From: a bacterium | GTDB taxonomy: Bacteria > Desulfobacterota > Anaeroferrophillalia > Anaeroferrophillales > Anaeroferrophillaceae | Direction: 5' to 3' | NCBI GenBank assembly: GCA_029940125.1 | Contig: JAOZRP010000041.1 | Coordinates: 1 to 11,629, forward strand | Length of the DNA stretch: 11,629 nucleotides | Shown: one piece after another, positions 6,308-11,629 of the stretch | How the letters are laid out: every line of letters starts with the position of its first letter | How positions within the stretch are numbered: position 1 is the stretch's first letter | Program-made: the position numbers and the translations under genes | The notes under the pieces: model-generated | Seen by the model: the letters and a program-made list of their open reading frames with translations, nothing else | What the model was told of the DNA's origin: nothing | Databases searched by the model: none

Positions 6308-6481
6308 CTATTTACCACCAGTTGAAGAAGCAAACATCAGTCCCAGAAGCGCCCCAACCACCGCCCCTGACCAGGGACTGGCCGTCAATCCTCAGGCGCT
6401 GCCGGAACACTTACCAACATACCCGACAACCCCACCAATGACGGCCCCGAGGACCGCACCAAGAACATATCTCATTATCAT
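6308..6481 (-). CDS. Candidate selenoprotein: small DUF6132-like membrane protein with in-frame TGA (Sec30)
   Basis: The frame runs from ATG (6481-6479) to TAG (6310-6308) with one in-frame TGA at 6394-6392. Read as selenocysteine, it gives 57 residues. GGAGG at 6492-6488 is 6 nt before this ATG (other ATGs at 6484 and 6475). Helix 1 (about 4-23) is a Gly/Ala/Val zipper, GAVLGAVIGGVVGYVG. Next comes KCSGSA-U-GLTASP with C25 and U30, then helix 2 (about 38-52), SGAVVGALLGLMFAS. From memory, DUF6132 proteins carry C-x4-C-P-x-T-x-x-P between two such helices. Here U replaces the second Cys, the Thr-x-Ser-Pro after it is kept, and the spacing to the following Gly-Ala is the same. A SECIS-like hairpin follows the TGA. 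Arg4 and Lys57 at the ends suggest both termini are cytoplasmic and the C/U loop periplasmic. The gene lies 37 nt downstream of the HIT gene, in the same direction. The function of DUF6132 is unknown; a redox role is inferred from the C/U pair. The alternative is a disrupted gene. Confidence 0.8.
6363..6394 (-). promoter_or_regulatory. Bacterial SECIS (bSECIS) element following the UGA codon
   Basis: On the minus strand, 19 nt after the UGA (6394-6392), the arms GUCCCU (6378-6373) and AGGGGC (6368-6363) form a 6-bp stem with one G-U pair. The apical loop is GGUC (6372-6369). The E. coli fdhF SECIS, recognised by SelB, has the same GGUC apical loop 18 nt after its UGA (recalled sequence). The lower stem is weak. 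A competing 6-bp hairpin GGCCAG/CUGGUC (6383-6378/6374-6369) exists. Confidence 0.7.
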
Positions 6482-6518
6482 CATCAACCTCCGCGTCATA
6501 AAAGACATGCGGTCTTTG

Positions 6519-6905
6519 TCAATAGCTCATTCGACCCGGAATCACCCCTCGGACCCCGCCCCTGGGACAGGGAGTGTCGCCCGGCCGGCGGGGAATCAGG
6601 TGGATGTGAACATGAAACACCGACTGTCCCGCGGCCAAACCGCAATTCACGCCAACGTTGAAGCCCTCAACGCCGGCGTCCATCGCCATTATTTTTTCCC
6701 TGGTAATCTTGAGCAGCTTTTCCACATCCCGGTACTCCTGCTCGGTGAGCATGAAATAATCGGCCACATGCCGTTTCGGAATAATCAGGGTGTGCCCGCT
6801 GGTCACCGGGTATAAATCTCTAACGGCGACAACTGAACCATACTCATCTTCAATCCTGTCTTTAATGTTGTGATAGCAGAAAATACATTCAGGAACAATT
6901 GACAT
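6519..6905 (-). CDS. HIT family nucleotide hydrolase/transferase
   Basis: This 128-residue cytoplasmic member of the histidine triad superfamily (HinT/Fhit-like) hydrolyses or transfers nucleotide monophosphates from phosphoramidate or dinucleoside polyphosphate substrates. The triad H98-V-H100-I-H102-L-I is intact, preceded by NVGVNCGLAAGQSV (83-96), the usual N-G-x-x-A-G-Q-S-V block. C7-x-x-C10 and H46 could make the zinc site seen in many bacterial HIT proteins. The C-terminal RGGVRGVIPGRMSY is typical of the class. The start at 6905 is chosen because homologues begin just before the CIFC motif and a G-run (TTTGGGGGG) lies directly upstream. The 35-codon extension to a TTG at 7010 overlaps the upstream gene and has no family character. 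It is the middle gene of a minus-strand cluster: 50 nt after the unknown gene and 37 nt before the selenoprotein candidate. Confidence 0.9.
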   Translation of the reverse strand: MSIVPECIFCYHNIKDRIEDEYGSVVAVRDLYPVTSGHTLIIPKRHVADYFMLTEQEYRDVEKLLKITREKIMAMDAGVEGFNVGVNCGLAAGQSVFHVHIHLIPRRPGDTPCPRGGVRGVIPGRMSY

Positions 6906-6955
6906 CGGCCCCCCAAACACCATCGGCAAACGCCGGCATCCATCACTACCGCGAA

Positions 6956-7219
6956 TTAAATTACCTTCCGGCATCGTATTGTTTTTTCGATCACGAAACA
7001 TGTATAACACTCTTCATCATGACGCAACAATAATTCTTTTGCCGCCGACATTAATTCCCTGACCAAAAAGCTTCCATAAGTTTTCACCTGGAAATTGCTG
7101 TAGAGTGCCGGCCGCTTGCCTCCTTTTCCCAGTTTAATCAATTGCTTCTTCAATATTTTCTCGAAAGCCGACTGCTGTTTCCTGAAAAAGATCAATAAAT
7201 CCTGAACATCCGATGACAT
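6956..7219 (-). CDS. Hypothetical small basic protein upstream of the HIT gene
   Basis: I do not recognise this 87-residue product. It is rich in Lys, Leu and Phe and looks helical, with LIFFRKQQSAFEKILKKQL near the start, then GKGGKRPALYSNFQVKTYG, an ELMSAAKELLLRHDEE helix, and a C-terminal segment with three Cys (CYTC and RCRK). It has no signal peptide or transmembrane segment. Residue composition looks like a real protein rather than an antisense shadow, and no better gene occupies the stretch. The start is uncertain: an ATG at 7219 without a clear ribosome-binding site, or a TTG at 7249 that adds ten residues. It is colinear with the HIT gene, so it is probably the first gene of that transcript. 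It could also be a gene remnant. Confidence 0.45.
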   Translation of the reverse strand: MSSDVQDLLIFFRKQQSAFEKILKKQLIKLGKGGKRPALYSNFQVKTYGSFLVRELMSAAKELLLRHDEECYTCFVIEKTIRCRKVI

Positions 7220-7242
7220 ACCAACAAAATAGTTTCTCAATC

Positions 7243-7271
7243 CCGGCAAAATATTTCGCCGGTAAAACCGG
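7243..7271. repeat. Two overlapping dyads between divergent transcription units (candidate operator)
   Basis: A 20-bp palindrome at 7243-7262 has arms CCGGC/GCCGG around a central AAATATTT, with only one mismatched pair of ten. It shares its right arm with a second dyad, CCGGT-AAA-ACCGG (7259-7271). It lies between the minus-strand HIT cluster and aapJ (+), 114 nt before the aapJ start. A dimeric regulator binding here could control either unit. No known operator is recognised. Confidence 0.35.
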
Positions 7272-7384
7272 AAAAATCCATGGTATTTCTTGCAATAGAC
7301 AACCCTTTCATGTTAATTCGGAAACATAATTCTATTTACAAATCATTTCCGGAAGCGACTTCAAACCAAAGAGGAGGAAACAAG

Positions 7385-8410
7385 ATGAAAAAGTTTTGCA
7401 CCAGTTCCATCGTCGTCCTGATCATGCTCATGATCACACTACCCAGCCTGCTCTGGGCCGGTGAAACCCTTGATTCCGTATTGAAAAAAGGCTTCGTTAC
7501 CGTTGGCGTCAACGGCAGCCTCTTTGGTTTCGGCCAGCCGGATGAAAAAGGGGTCTGGAGAGGATTAGACGTGGACACCGGGCGGGCCGTTGCCGCGGCG
7601 GTTTTCGGTGATGCCAGCAAGGTTAAATTCATTCCCTTGACGGCAGTTCAACGCTTTACCGCCCTGCAATCCGGCGAAATTGACCTGTTGTGCCGGAACG
7701 CCACCCGCACGCTCAGCCGCGACACGGCCATGGGATTGAATTTTGTTTCGGTCAACTACTATGACGGGCAGGGCTTCATGGTTCCCAAAAAACTGGGAAT
7801 CAAAAGCGCCAAGGAGTTGGATGGAGCCACCATCTGCGTCCTGCCCGGCACCACGACAGAACAAAACGTAGCTGACTTTTTCCGTTCCCACGGAATGAAG
7901 TGGAAACCGGTGGTCATTGAACAAACGGCCCAACTGTCCAAGGCCTTCTTTTCCGGGCGCTGCGACTGCCTGACTTCGGACGCGTCGCAGCTGGCCGGCG
8001 CCCGGGCGGTGGCACCCAACCCTGCCGATTACGTTATCCTCCCGGACATCATTTCCAAAGAACCCCTGGCCCCGGCCGTCCGTCATGGCGACGACCAGTG
8101 GCGGGACATTGTCGATTACGCCGTACTGGCCATGATTGATGCCGAAGAGCTGGGCATTACCTCTAAAAACGTTGATGAAATGCTGAAAAGCAAAAACCCG
8201 AAAGTACAGCGTTTTCTGGGGGTTACCAAGGGCAATGGCAAAGCTTTGGGACTGGATGAAAAATTTGCCTACAACATCATCAAGCAGGTTGGCAACTATG
8301 GCGAAGTTTTCGAGCGCAACGTGGGCGTCAACACGCCTTTGGGCCTGAAACGGGGGCTGAATGCCCTGTGGACCAAGGGAGGCCTGATGTATTCACCGCC
8401 GTTTAAGTAG
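7385..8410 (+). CDS. aapJ: General L-amino acid ABC transporter, periplasmic binding protein
   Basis: This 341-residue periplasmic receptor of the polar amino acid family (SBP_bac_3) captures L-amino acids for AapQMP. A signal peptide covers residues 1-25 (MKK, hydrophobic core, cleavage after LWA). Diagnostic AapJ/BztA blocks follow: GLDVDTGRAVAAAVFGD (60-76), RFTALQSGEIDLLCRNAT (90-107), YYDGQGFMVPKKLG (125-138), LPGTTTEQN (153-161), ISKEPLAPAVRHGDDQW (223-239), VGNYGEVFERNVG (302-314) and the C-terminal RGLNALWTKGGLMYSPPF (323-340). The start at 7385 is set by GAGGAGG (7371-7377), 7 nt upstream, and by the signal peptide; a longer frame from 7280 would bury the signal. The Cys pair usual in the family before GVN (about 42) and in DVDxC (about 65) is absent here, while C151 and C193 are kept. 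It is first in the aapJQMP operon. Confidence 0.95.
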   Translation: MKKFCTSSIVVLIMLMITLPSLLWAGETLDSVLKKGFVTVGVNGSLFGFGQPDEKGVWRGLDVDTGRAVAAAVFGDASKVKFIPLTAVQRFTALQSGEIDLLCRNATRTLSRDTAMGLNFVSVNYYDGQGFMVPKKLGIKSAKELDGATICVLPGTTTEQNVADFFRSHGMKWKPVVIEQTAQLSKAFFSGRCDCLTSDASQLAGARAVAPNPADYVILPDIISKEPLAPAVRHGDDQWRDIVDYAVLAMIDAEELGITSKNVDEMLKSKNPKVQRFLGVTKGNGKALGLDEKFAYNIIKQVGNYGEVFERNVGVNTPLGLKRGLNALWTKGGLMYSPPFK

Positions 8411-8426
8411 TTTCCATACTGTAATC

Positions 8427-8488
8427 AAAAAACCGGGGACATCCCACAAGTTTACGTATATCCGGTGGGCACTGTCCCCTGATTTTTT
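8427..8488 (+). terminator. Intercistronic hairpin (attenuator, possibly REP-like) between aapJ and aapQ
   Basis: GGGGACA (8435-8441) pairs with TGTCCCC (8473-8479), and CCCAC (8443-8447) with GTGGG (8465-8469), leaving a 17-nt loop. A6 (8427-8432) opposes T6 (8483-8488) outside the stem. This has the form of a partial terminator, as is common after binding-protein genes to keep the receptor in excess of the permease. The GGGGACA...TGTCCCC core also resembles REP palindromes mobilised by RAYT transposases. Confidence 0.65.
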
Positions 8489-8505
8489 CACTCGGATCAC
8501 AAGCT

Positions 8506-9687
8506 ATGGCTTCCAGGCAGCATTCCAGCTCCAACAGGACCGCCTTCTGGCAGGACCCGGACAAACGGGCCATCGTTTACCAGGTGATTTCACTGGGCAT
8601 TGTGCTCATGGTTGGCTACTATCTTTTTTCCAATACCATGGCCAACCTGGAACGCCAGAATATCGCCACCGGCTTTAAATTCCTGGACAACGAATCCGCC
8701 TTTGAGATCGGCGAGTCGATGATCAGCTACTCGGCCGCCGACACCTACGGTCGAGCCCTGCTGGTCGGGGTTTTAAACACCCTGAAAGTGTCATTCATCG
8801 GCATCATTATCACTGTCATCCTGGGCACCATTATCGGCATTGCCCGACTTTCAAGCAACTGGCTGGTTTCCAGACTAGCGGCTATTTACATCGAGGTGCT
8901 GCAGGACATTCCGGTTCTGTTGCAGCTTTTTTTCTGGTACGCCCTTTTCTACCAGTTTTTCCCTTCACCCCGCCAGGCTCTCAAGCCGCTTCCGGGAGTA
9001 TTCATCAGCAACCGAGGACTGGTTTTTGCCGTTCCCGCCCACCATCCGGTCCATTTCTACATGTTGCTTATGGCCCTGGCTGCCGTTGTCGGCAGTTACT
9101 TTCTCCGTCGCTGGGCCAGGAAACGGCAGGAAGAAACCGGAAAATACTTCCCGGTATGGCGCGTCTCCCTGCTGCTGGTCATCGTCTTGCCCCTGATTGC
9201 CTGGATTGCCGGCGGGGCGCCGACGGCCATGAACATTCCGGTTTTACGTGGCTTCAATTTTGTCGGCGGGCTGAACATTTCACCGGAATTCACCGCCCTG
9301 CTCATGGGGCTGGTACTTTACACCGCCGCTTTCGTGGCTGAAATCGTCCGGGCCGGCATCCAGTCCGTCAGCCACGGCCAGACGGAAGCCGCCATGGCCA
9401 TCGGCCTTACGCCCGGACAGATATTGAACCTGGTCATCCTCCCCCAGGCCCTGCGGGTAATCATTCCCCCGCTGACCAGCCAGATGCTGAACCTGACCAA
9501 AAACAGTTCCCTGGCCGTGGCCATCGGCTTTCCCGATTTCGTTTCAGTCGCCAACACCACCATCAACCAGACGGGACAGGCCATTGAAGGCATTGCCCTG
9601 ATCATGGCCGTGTATCTCATTTTCAGCCTGACCACTTCCGTCTTCATGAACTGGTACAACAAAAAATCGAAACTGGTGGAGAGATAA
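8506..9687 (+). CDS. aapQ: General L-amino acid ABC transporter permease AapQ
   Basis: This 393-residue inner-membrane permease is one of two that form the amino acid channel with AapM. An N-terminal helix (about 23-42) is followed by a periplasmic segment with LERQNIATGFKFLDNESAF (48-66), typical of AapQ/BztB. The BPD_transp_1 domain runs from about 84 (RALLVGVLNTLKVS) to the end. The EAA loop that docks on the ATPase is EAAMAIGLTPGQILNLVILP (294-313). An insertion of two further helices (about 183-202 and 219-236), with a basic RRWARKRQEE stretch between them, is normal for this subfamily and makes it longer than the usual 220-residue HisM-type permeases. The ATG at 8506 has only a weak upstream GGAT, so expression may depend on readthrough of the hairpin just upstream. 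The next gene starts 7 nt after its stop. Confidence 0.94.
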   Translation: MASRQHSSSNRTAFWQDPDKRAIVYQVISLGIVLMVGYYLFSNTMANLERQNIATGFKFLDNESAFEIGESMISYSAADTYGRALLVGVLNTLKVSFIGIIITVILGTIIGIARLSSNWLVSRLAAIYIEVLQDIPVLLQLFFWYALFYQFFPSPRQALKPLPGVFISNRGLVFAVPAHHPVHFYMLLMALAAVVGSYFLRRWARKRQEETGKYFPVWRVSLLLVIVLPLIAWIAGGAPTAMNIPVLRGFNFVGGLNISPEFTALLMGLVLYTAAFVAEIVRAGIQSVSHGQTEAAMAIGLTPGQILNLVILPQALRVIIPPLTSQMLNLTKNSSLAVAIGFPDFVSVANTTINQTGQAIEGIALIMAVYLIFSLTTSVFMNWYNKKSKLVER

Positions 9688-9694
9688 AACCATC

Positions 9695-10789
9695 ATGGCC
9701 GTCTACGATATCACGGAAGACTACCAGGATCTTAAACCGCCGGTCATCAACACCGGCGTTATCGGCTGGCTACGGAACAACCTGTTCAACACCTGGTACA
9801 ATTCTCTGCTCACCCTGCTGTTTCTCTACCTGCTCTGGATGGTTGTCCCGCCCTTTATCCGCTGGGCTTTGATTGACAGTCACTGGGCCAGCACCAGCGC
9901 CGAATGCCACCAGAGCGGCGGAGCCTGCTGGTCCATTATTCACGCCAACATACGCTTCATCATTTTCGGCTTTTATCCCCCGGCGGAACAATGGCGGCCC
10001 TTGACCGCCATGATCATCCTTTTTGCCCTGCTGATGGTGTCGCGGAACCGGAAATGGTGGTCCCGCTACCTGATTTTCACCTGGATAGCCGGGCTGGTGG
10101 TGATGGGCTGGCTGATGAAGGGGGGCATTTTCGGCCTGACCGCGATAGACAGCAGCCAGTGGGGCGGCCTGCCCCTTACCTTGACCCTTTCGGTCTTCGG
10201 CCTCGCCGCCGCCTATCCTTTAGGCGTCATTCTGGCCCTCGGCCGGCAGTCGAAGCTGCCGGTCATCAGGTCGCTGACGATTATCTACATTGAAATGATC
10301 CGCGGGGTGCCGCTGATCAGCCTGCTTTTCATGTCGGCGATTATCTTTCCCCTCTTTTTGCCGGAAGGGGTGACCATCAATAAAATCATCCGTGCCCAGG
10401 CGGCGATCATCATGTTTACCGCCGCCTATGTCGCCGAGGTGGTGCGCGGCGGCCTGCAGGCCATGCCCAAGGGTCAGTACGAGGCGGCTGATTCCATCGG
10501 CCTCAACTATGTGCAGACCATGCGTCTGATCATCCTGCCCCAGGCGCTGAAGATTGTCATTCCGCCAACGGTGAGCATCCTGATCTCTGCCTTCAAGGAT
10601 ACGTCACTGGTGGTAATCATCGCCCTCTACGATCTTTTGAAAACCACCCAGTCAACCCTTTCCAACCCCAAATGGATGGGTTTCTCCACCGAAGCCTACC
10701 TGTTTGTGGCCCTGATTTATTTTATCTGCTGTTATTTCATGTCAACCTGGAGCCGGAAACTGGAAAAAGAGTTGAGCACCGACCGCTAA
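9695..10789 (+). CDS. aapM: General L-amino acid ABC transporter permease AapM
   Basis: This 364-residue inner-membrane partner of AapQ has a first helix at about 36-52. A periplasmic segment follows with the AapM/BztC signature C71-x6-C78-W and FGFYPPAEQWRP (91-102), whose two Cys may form a disulfide. More helices lie at about 103-115 and 124-141. The BPD_transp_1 core then runs from about 157 (GGLPLTLTLSVFGLAAAYPLG), with IYIEMIRGVPLISLLF (197-212). The ATPase-docking EAA loop is EAADSIGLNYVQTMRLIILP (263-282). The protein is complete and of family length. GGTGGAGAG (9675-9683), at the end of aapQ, supplies the ribosome-binding site, so the two are likely translationally coupled. aapP begins 12 nt after its stop. 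Confidence 0.94.
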   Translation: MAVYDITEDYQDLKPPVINTGVIGWLRNNLFNTWYNSLLTLLFLYLLWMVVPPFIRWALIDSHWASTSAECHQSGGACWSIIHANIRFIIFGFYPPAEQWRPLTAMIILFALLMVSRNRKWWSRYLIFTWIAGLVVMGWLMKGGIFGLTAIDSSQWGGLPLTLTLSVFGLAAAYPLGVILALGRQSKLPVIRSLTIIYIEMIRGVPLISLLFMSAIIFPLFLPEGVTINKIIRAQAAIIMFTAAYVAEVVRGGLQAMPKGQYEAADSIGLNYVQTMRLIILPQALKIVIPPTVSILISAFKDTSLVVIIALYDLLKTTQSTLSNPKWMGFSTEAYLFVALIYFICCYFMSTWSRKLEKELSTDR

Positions 10790-10801
10790 CCAACCAAGAC
10801 G

Positions 10802-11599
10802 ATGAGTGAAACGAAGGAAGCCATGAACAAGCCCCGGACAGAAGAAGCGATTCAACCGGCAGAAAATGACAATATCATTACCATTATCGGCATGCACAAG
10901 TGGTTCGGAGAATTTCACGTTCTGAAGGACATCAATCTCGAGGTCAAAGCCAGGGAGCGCATCGTGGTCTGCGGACCATCCGGTTCCGGGAAGTCGACCA
11001 TGATCCGCTGCATCAACCGGCTGGAGGAACATCAGCGCGGCCGGATTATCGTCAATGGCATCGAACTGAGCAAAAACCTGAAGAACATCGAAAAAATCCG
11101 GGAAGAAGTCGGGATGGTTTTCCAGCACTTCAACCTTTTTCCCCATCTGACCATCATCGAAAATCTGACCCTGGGCCCCTTGTGGGTGCGCAAAATGCCC
11201 CTGAAGGAGGCCAGGGAACTGGCCATGTATTACCTGGAAAAAGTCCATATTGCCGAACAGGCGGAAAAATATCCCGGCCAGCTTTCCGGCGGGCAGCAGC
11301 AGCGGGTGGCCATCGCCCGAAGCCTGTGCATGAAACCGAAAGTCATGCTTTTCGACGAACCCACCTCGGCCCTGGACCCGGAAATGGTCAAGGAAGTACT
11401 GGATGTGATGATCAGCCTGGCCCACGAAGGCATGACCATGATCGTGGTCACCCACGAGATGGGCTTTGCCAAAAGCGTTGCCCACCGGGTGTTGTTCATG
11501 GACGAAGGGCGGATTGTGGAAGAAAACACCCCGGATGAATTCTTTGACCATCCCCAGCATGAACGAACCAAGTTGTTTCTCAGCCAGATTCTCCACTAG
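10802..11599 (+). CDS. aapP: General L-amino acid ABC transporter ATP-binding protein AapP
   Basis: This 265-residue cytoplasmic ATPase drives the AapQM channel. All nucleotide-binding motifs are intact: Walker A GPSGSGKST (58-66), Q-loop Gln108 in MVFQHFNLFPHL, signature LSGGQQQR (161-168), Walker B VMLFDE (181-186), D-loop SALD and switch His218 in VVTHEMGFA. The MIRCINRLEEHQRG block and the C-terminal FFDHPQHERTKLFLSQILH are characteristic of GlnQ/AapP-type polar amino acid importers. Start choice is uncertain: ATG at 10802 has almost no Shine-Dalgarno, while ATG at 10823 (residue 8) has AAGGA a few nt upstream. The tail before residue 25 is variable in the family, so either fits. It is the last gene of aapJQMP in this window. 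Confidence 0.95.
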   Translation: MSETKEAMNKPRTEEAIQPAENDNIITIIGMHKWFGEFHVLKDINLEVKARERIVVCGPSGSGKSTMIRCINRLEEHQRGRIIVNGIELSKNLKNIEKIREEVGMVFQHFNLFPHLTIIENLTLGPLWVRKMPLKEARELAMYYLEKVHIAEQAEKYPGQLSGGQQQRVAIARSLCMKPKVMLFDEPTSALDPEMVKEVLDVMISLAHEGMTMIVVTHEMGFAKSVAHRVLFMDEGRIVEENTPDEFFDHPQHERTKLFLSQILH

Positions 11600-11617
11600 C
11601 CGTCGGGGCCGAACGGC
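11599..11617 (+). other. Small hairpin just after aapP
   Basis: GCCGT (11599-11603) pairs with ACGGC (11613-11617), with an inner CG/CG step and a G-rich loop. The bases that follow (GCAATTT) are not a T-tract and the window stops 12 nt later. It may be part of the aap operon end, but a terminator cannot be confirmed. Confidence 0.25.
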
Positions 11618-11629
11618 GCAATTTGCCCT

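Noticed and set aside
6308..6481. Reading the TGA-containing frame as a pseudogene or as a 29-residue peptide
   Set aside because: Family-like sequence, intact helices and an exact Cys-to-TGA position continue after the TGA, with a SECIS-like hairpin at the right distance. A random nonsense mutation would not predict these.
6237..6815. Plus-strand open frame of 192 codons
   Set aside because: It lies antisense to the HIT gene and the selenoprotein candidate, lacks a ribosome-binding site and family features, and is Pro/His/Arg-rich like an antisense shadow.
6906..7010. N-terminal extension of the HIT protein
   Set aside because: The extra 35 residues overlap the upstream gene and are not family-like; the CIFC motif is normally close to the N-terminus.
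7281..7294. Sigma-54-like TGG...TTGCA upstream of aapJ
   Set aside because: The GG to GC spacing is two bases too short for a -24/-12 promoter.
7280..7384. N-terminal extension of AapJ
   Set aside because: It would place 35 residues before a clean signal peptide and ignore the strong GAGGAGG site just before the ATG at 7385.

Overview
The window reads as a chromosomal stretch of a GC-rich Gram-negative bacterium, most likely of the Deltaproteobacteria/Desulfobacterota type. This is an inference. It rests on a GlcD plus GlcF-type dehydrogenase pair without GlcE (an arrangement familiar from sulfate and metal reducers), a B12-dependent class II ribonucleotide reductase under tandem NrdR boxes, a PagL-like outer-membrane protein (so there is an LPS outer membrane), and a strong candidate for a selenocysteine gene. 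No tRNA, rRNA, CRISPR array, IS element or phage gene was seen.

Layout. 1-134: two hairpins and a rho-independent terminator just ahead of the first gene. 135-2776 (+): a two-gene operon for a membrane-linked 2-hydroxyacid (glycolate or D-lactate) dehydrogenase, made of the FAD subunit and the Fe-S/CCG subunit. 2890-3468 (-): a convergent PagL-like lipid A deacylase/acyloxyacyl hydrolase with a good sigma-70 promoter. 3469-3877: an AT-rich divergent intergenic region carrying that promoter and, facing the other way, the nrdJ promoter with two NrdR operators. 3878-6133 (+): complete nrdJ, closed by a very strong bidirectional terminator. 6308-7219 (-): a small convergent cluster of an unrecognised small protein, a HIT-family nucleotide hydrolase and, last, a 57-residue two-helix membrane protein whose reading frame contains an in-frame TGA. 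7385-11599 (+): a complete general L-amino-acid ABC transporter, aapJQMP, with a hairpin attenuator/REP-like element between the binding-protein gene and the permease genes.

The most notable observation is at 6308-6481 on the minus strand, which is not called by a standard ORF finder because TGA is read as stop. The frame continues through the TGA in a DUF6132-like sequence. The TGA sits exactly where this family has the second cysteine of its C-x4-C motif. Nineteen nucleotides after the TGA there is a 6-bp hairpin with a GGUC tetraloop, the hallmark of the bacterial SECIS element (18 nucleotides in E. coli fdhF, from memory). A consensus Shine-Dalgarno precedes the frame. I interpret it as a small, probably undescribed membrane selenoprotein with a C-x4-U redox pair.

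The remaining genes are ordinary housekeeping and uptake functions. The dehydrogenase feeds electrons from 2-hydroxyacids into the quinone pool, nrdJ supplies dNTP precursors without oxygen dependence, and Aap imports L-amino acids across the inner membrane.
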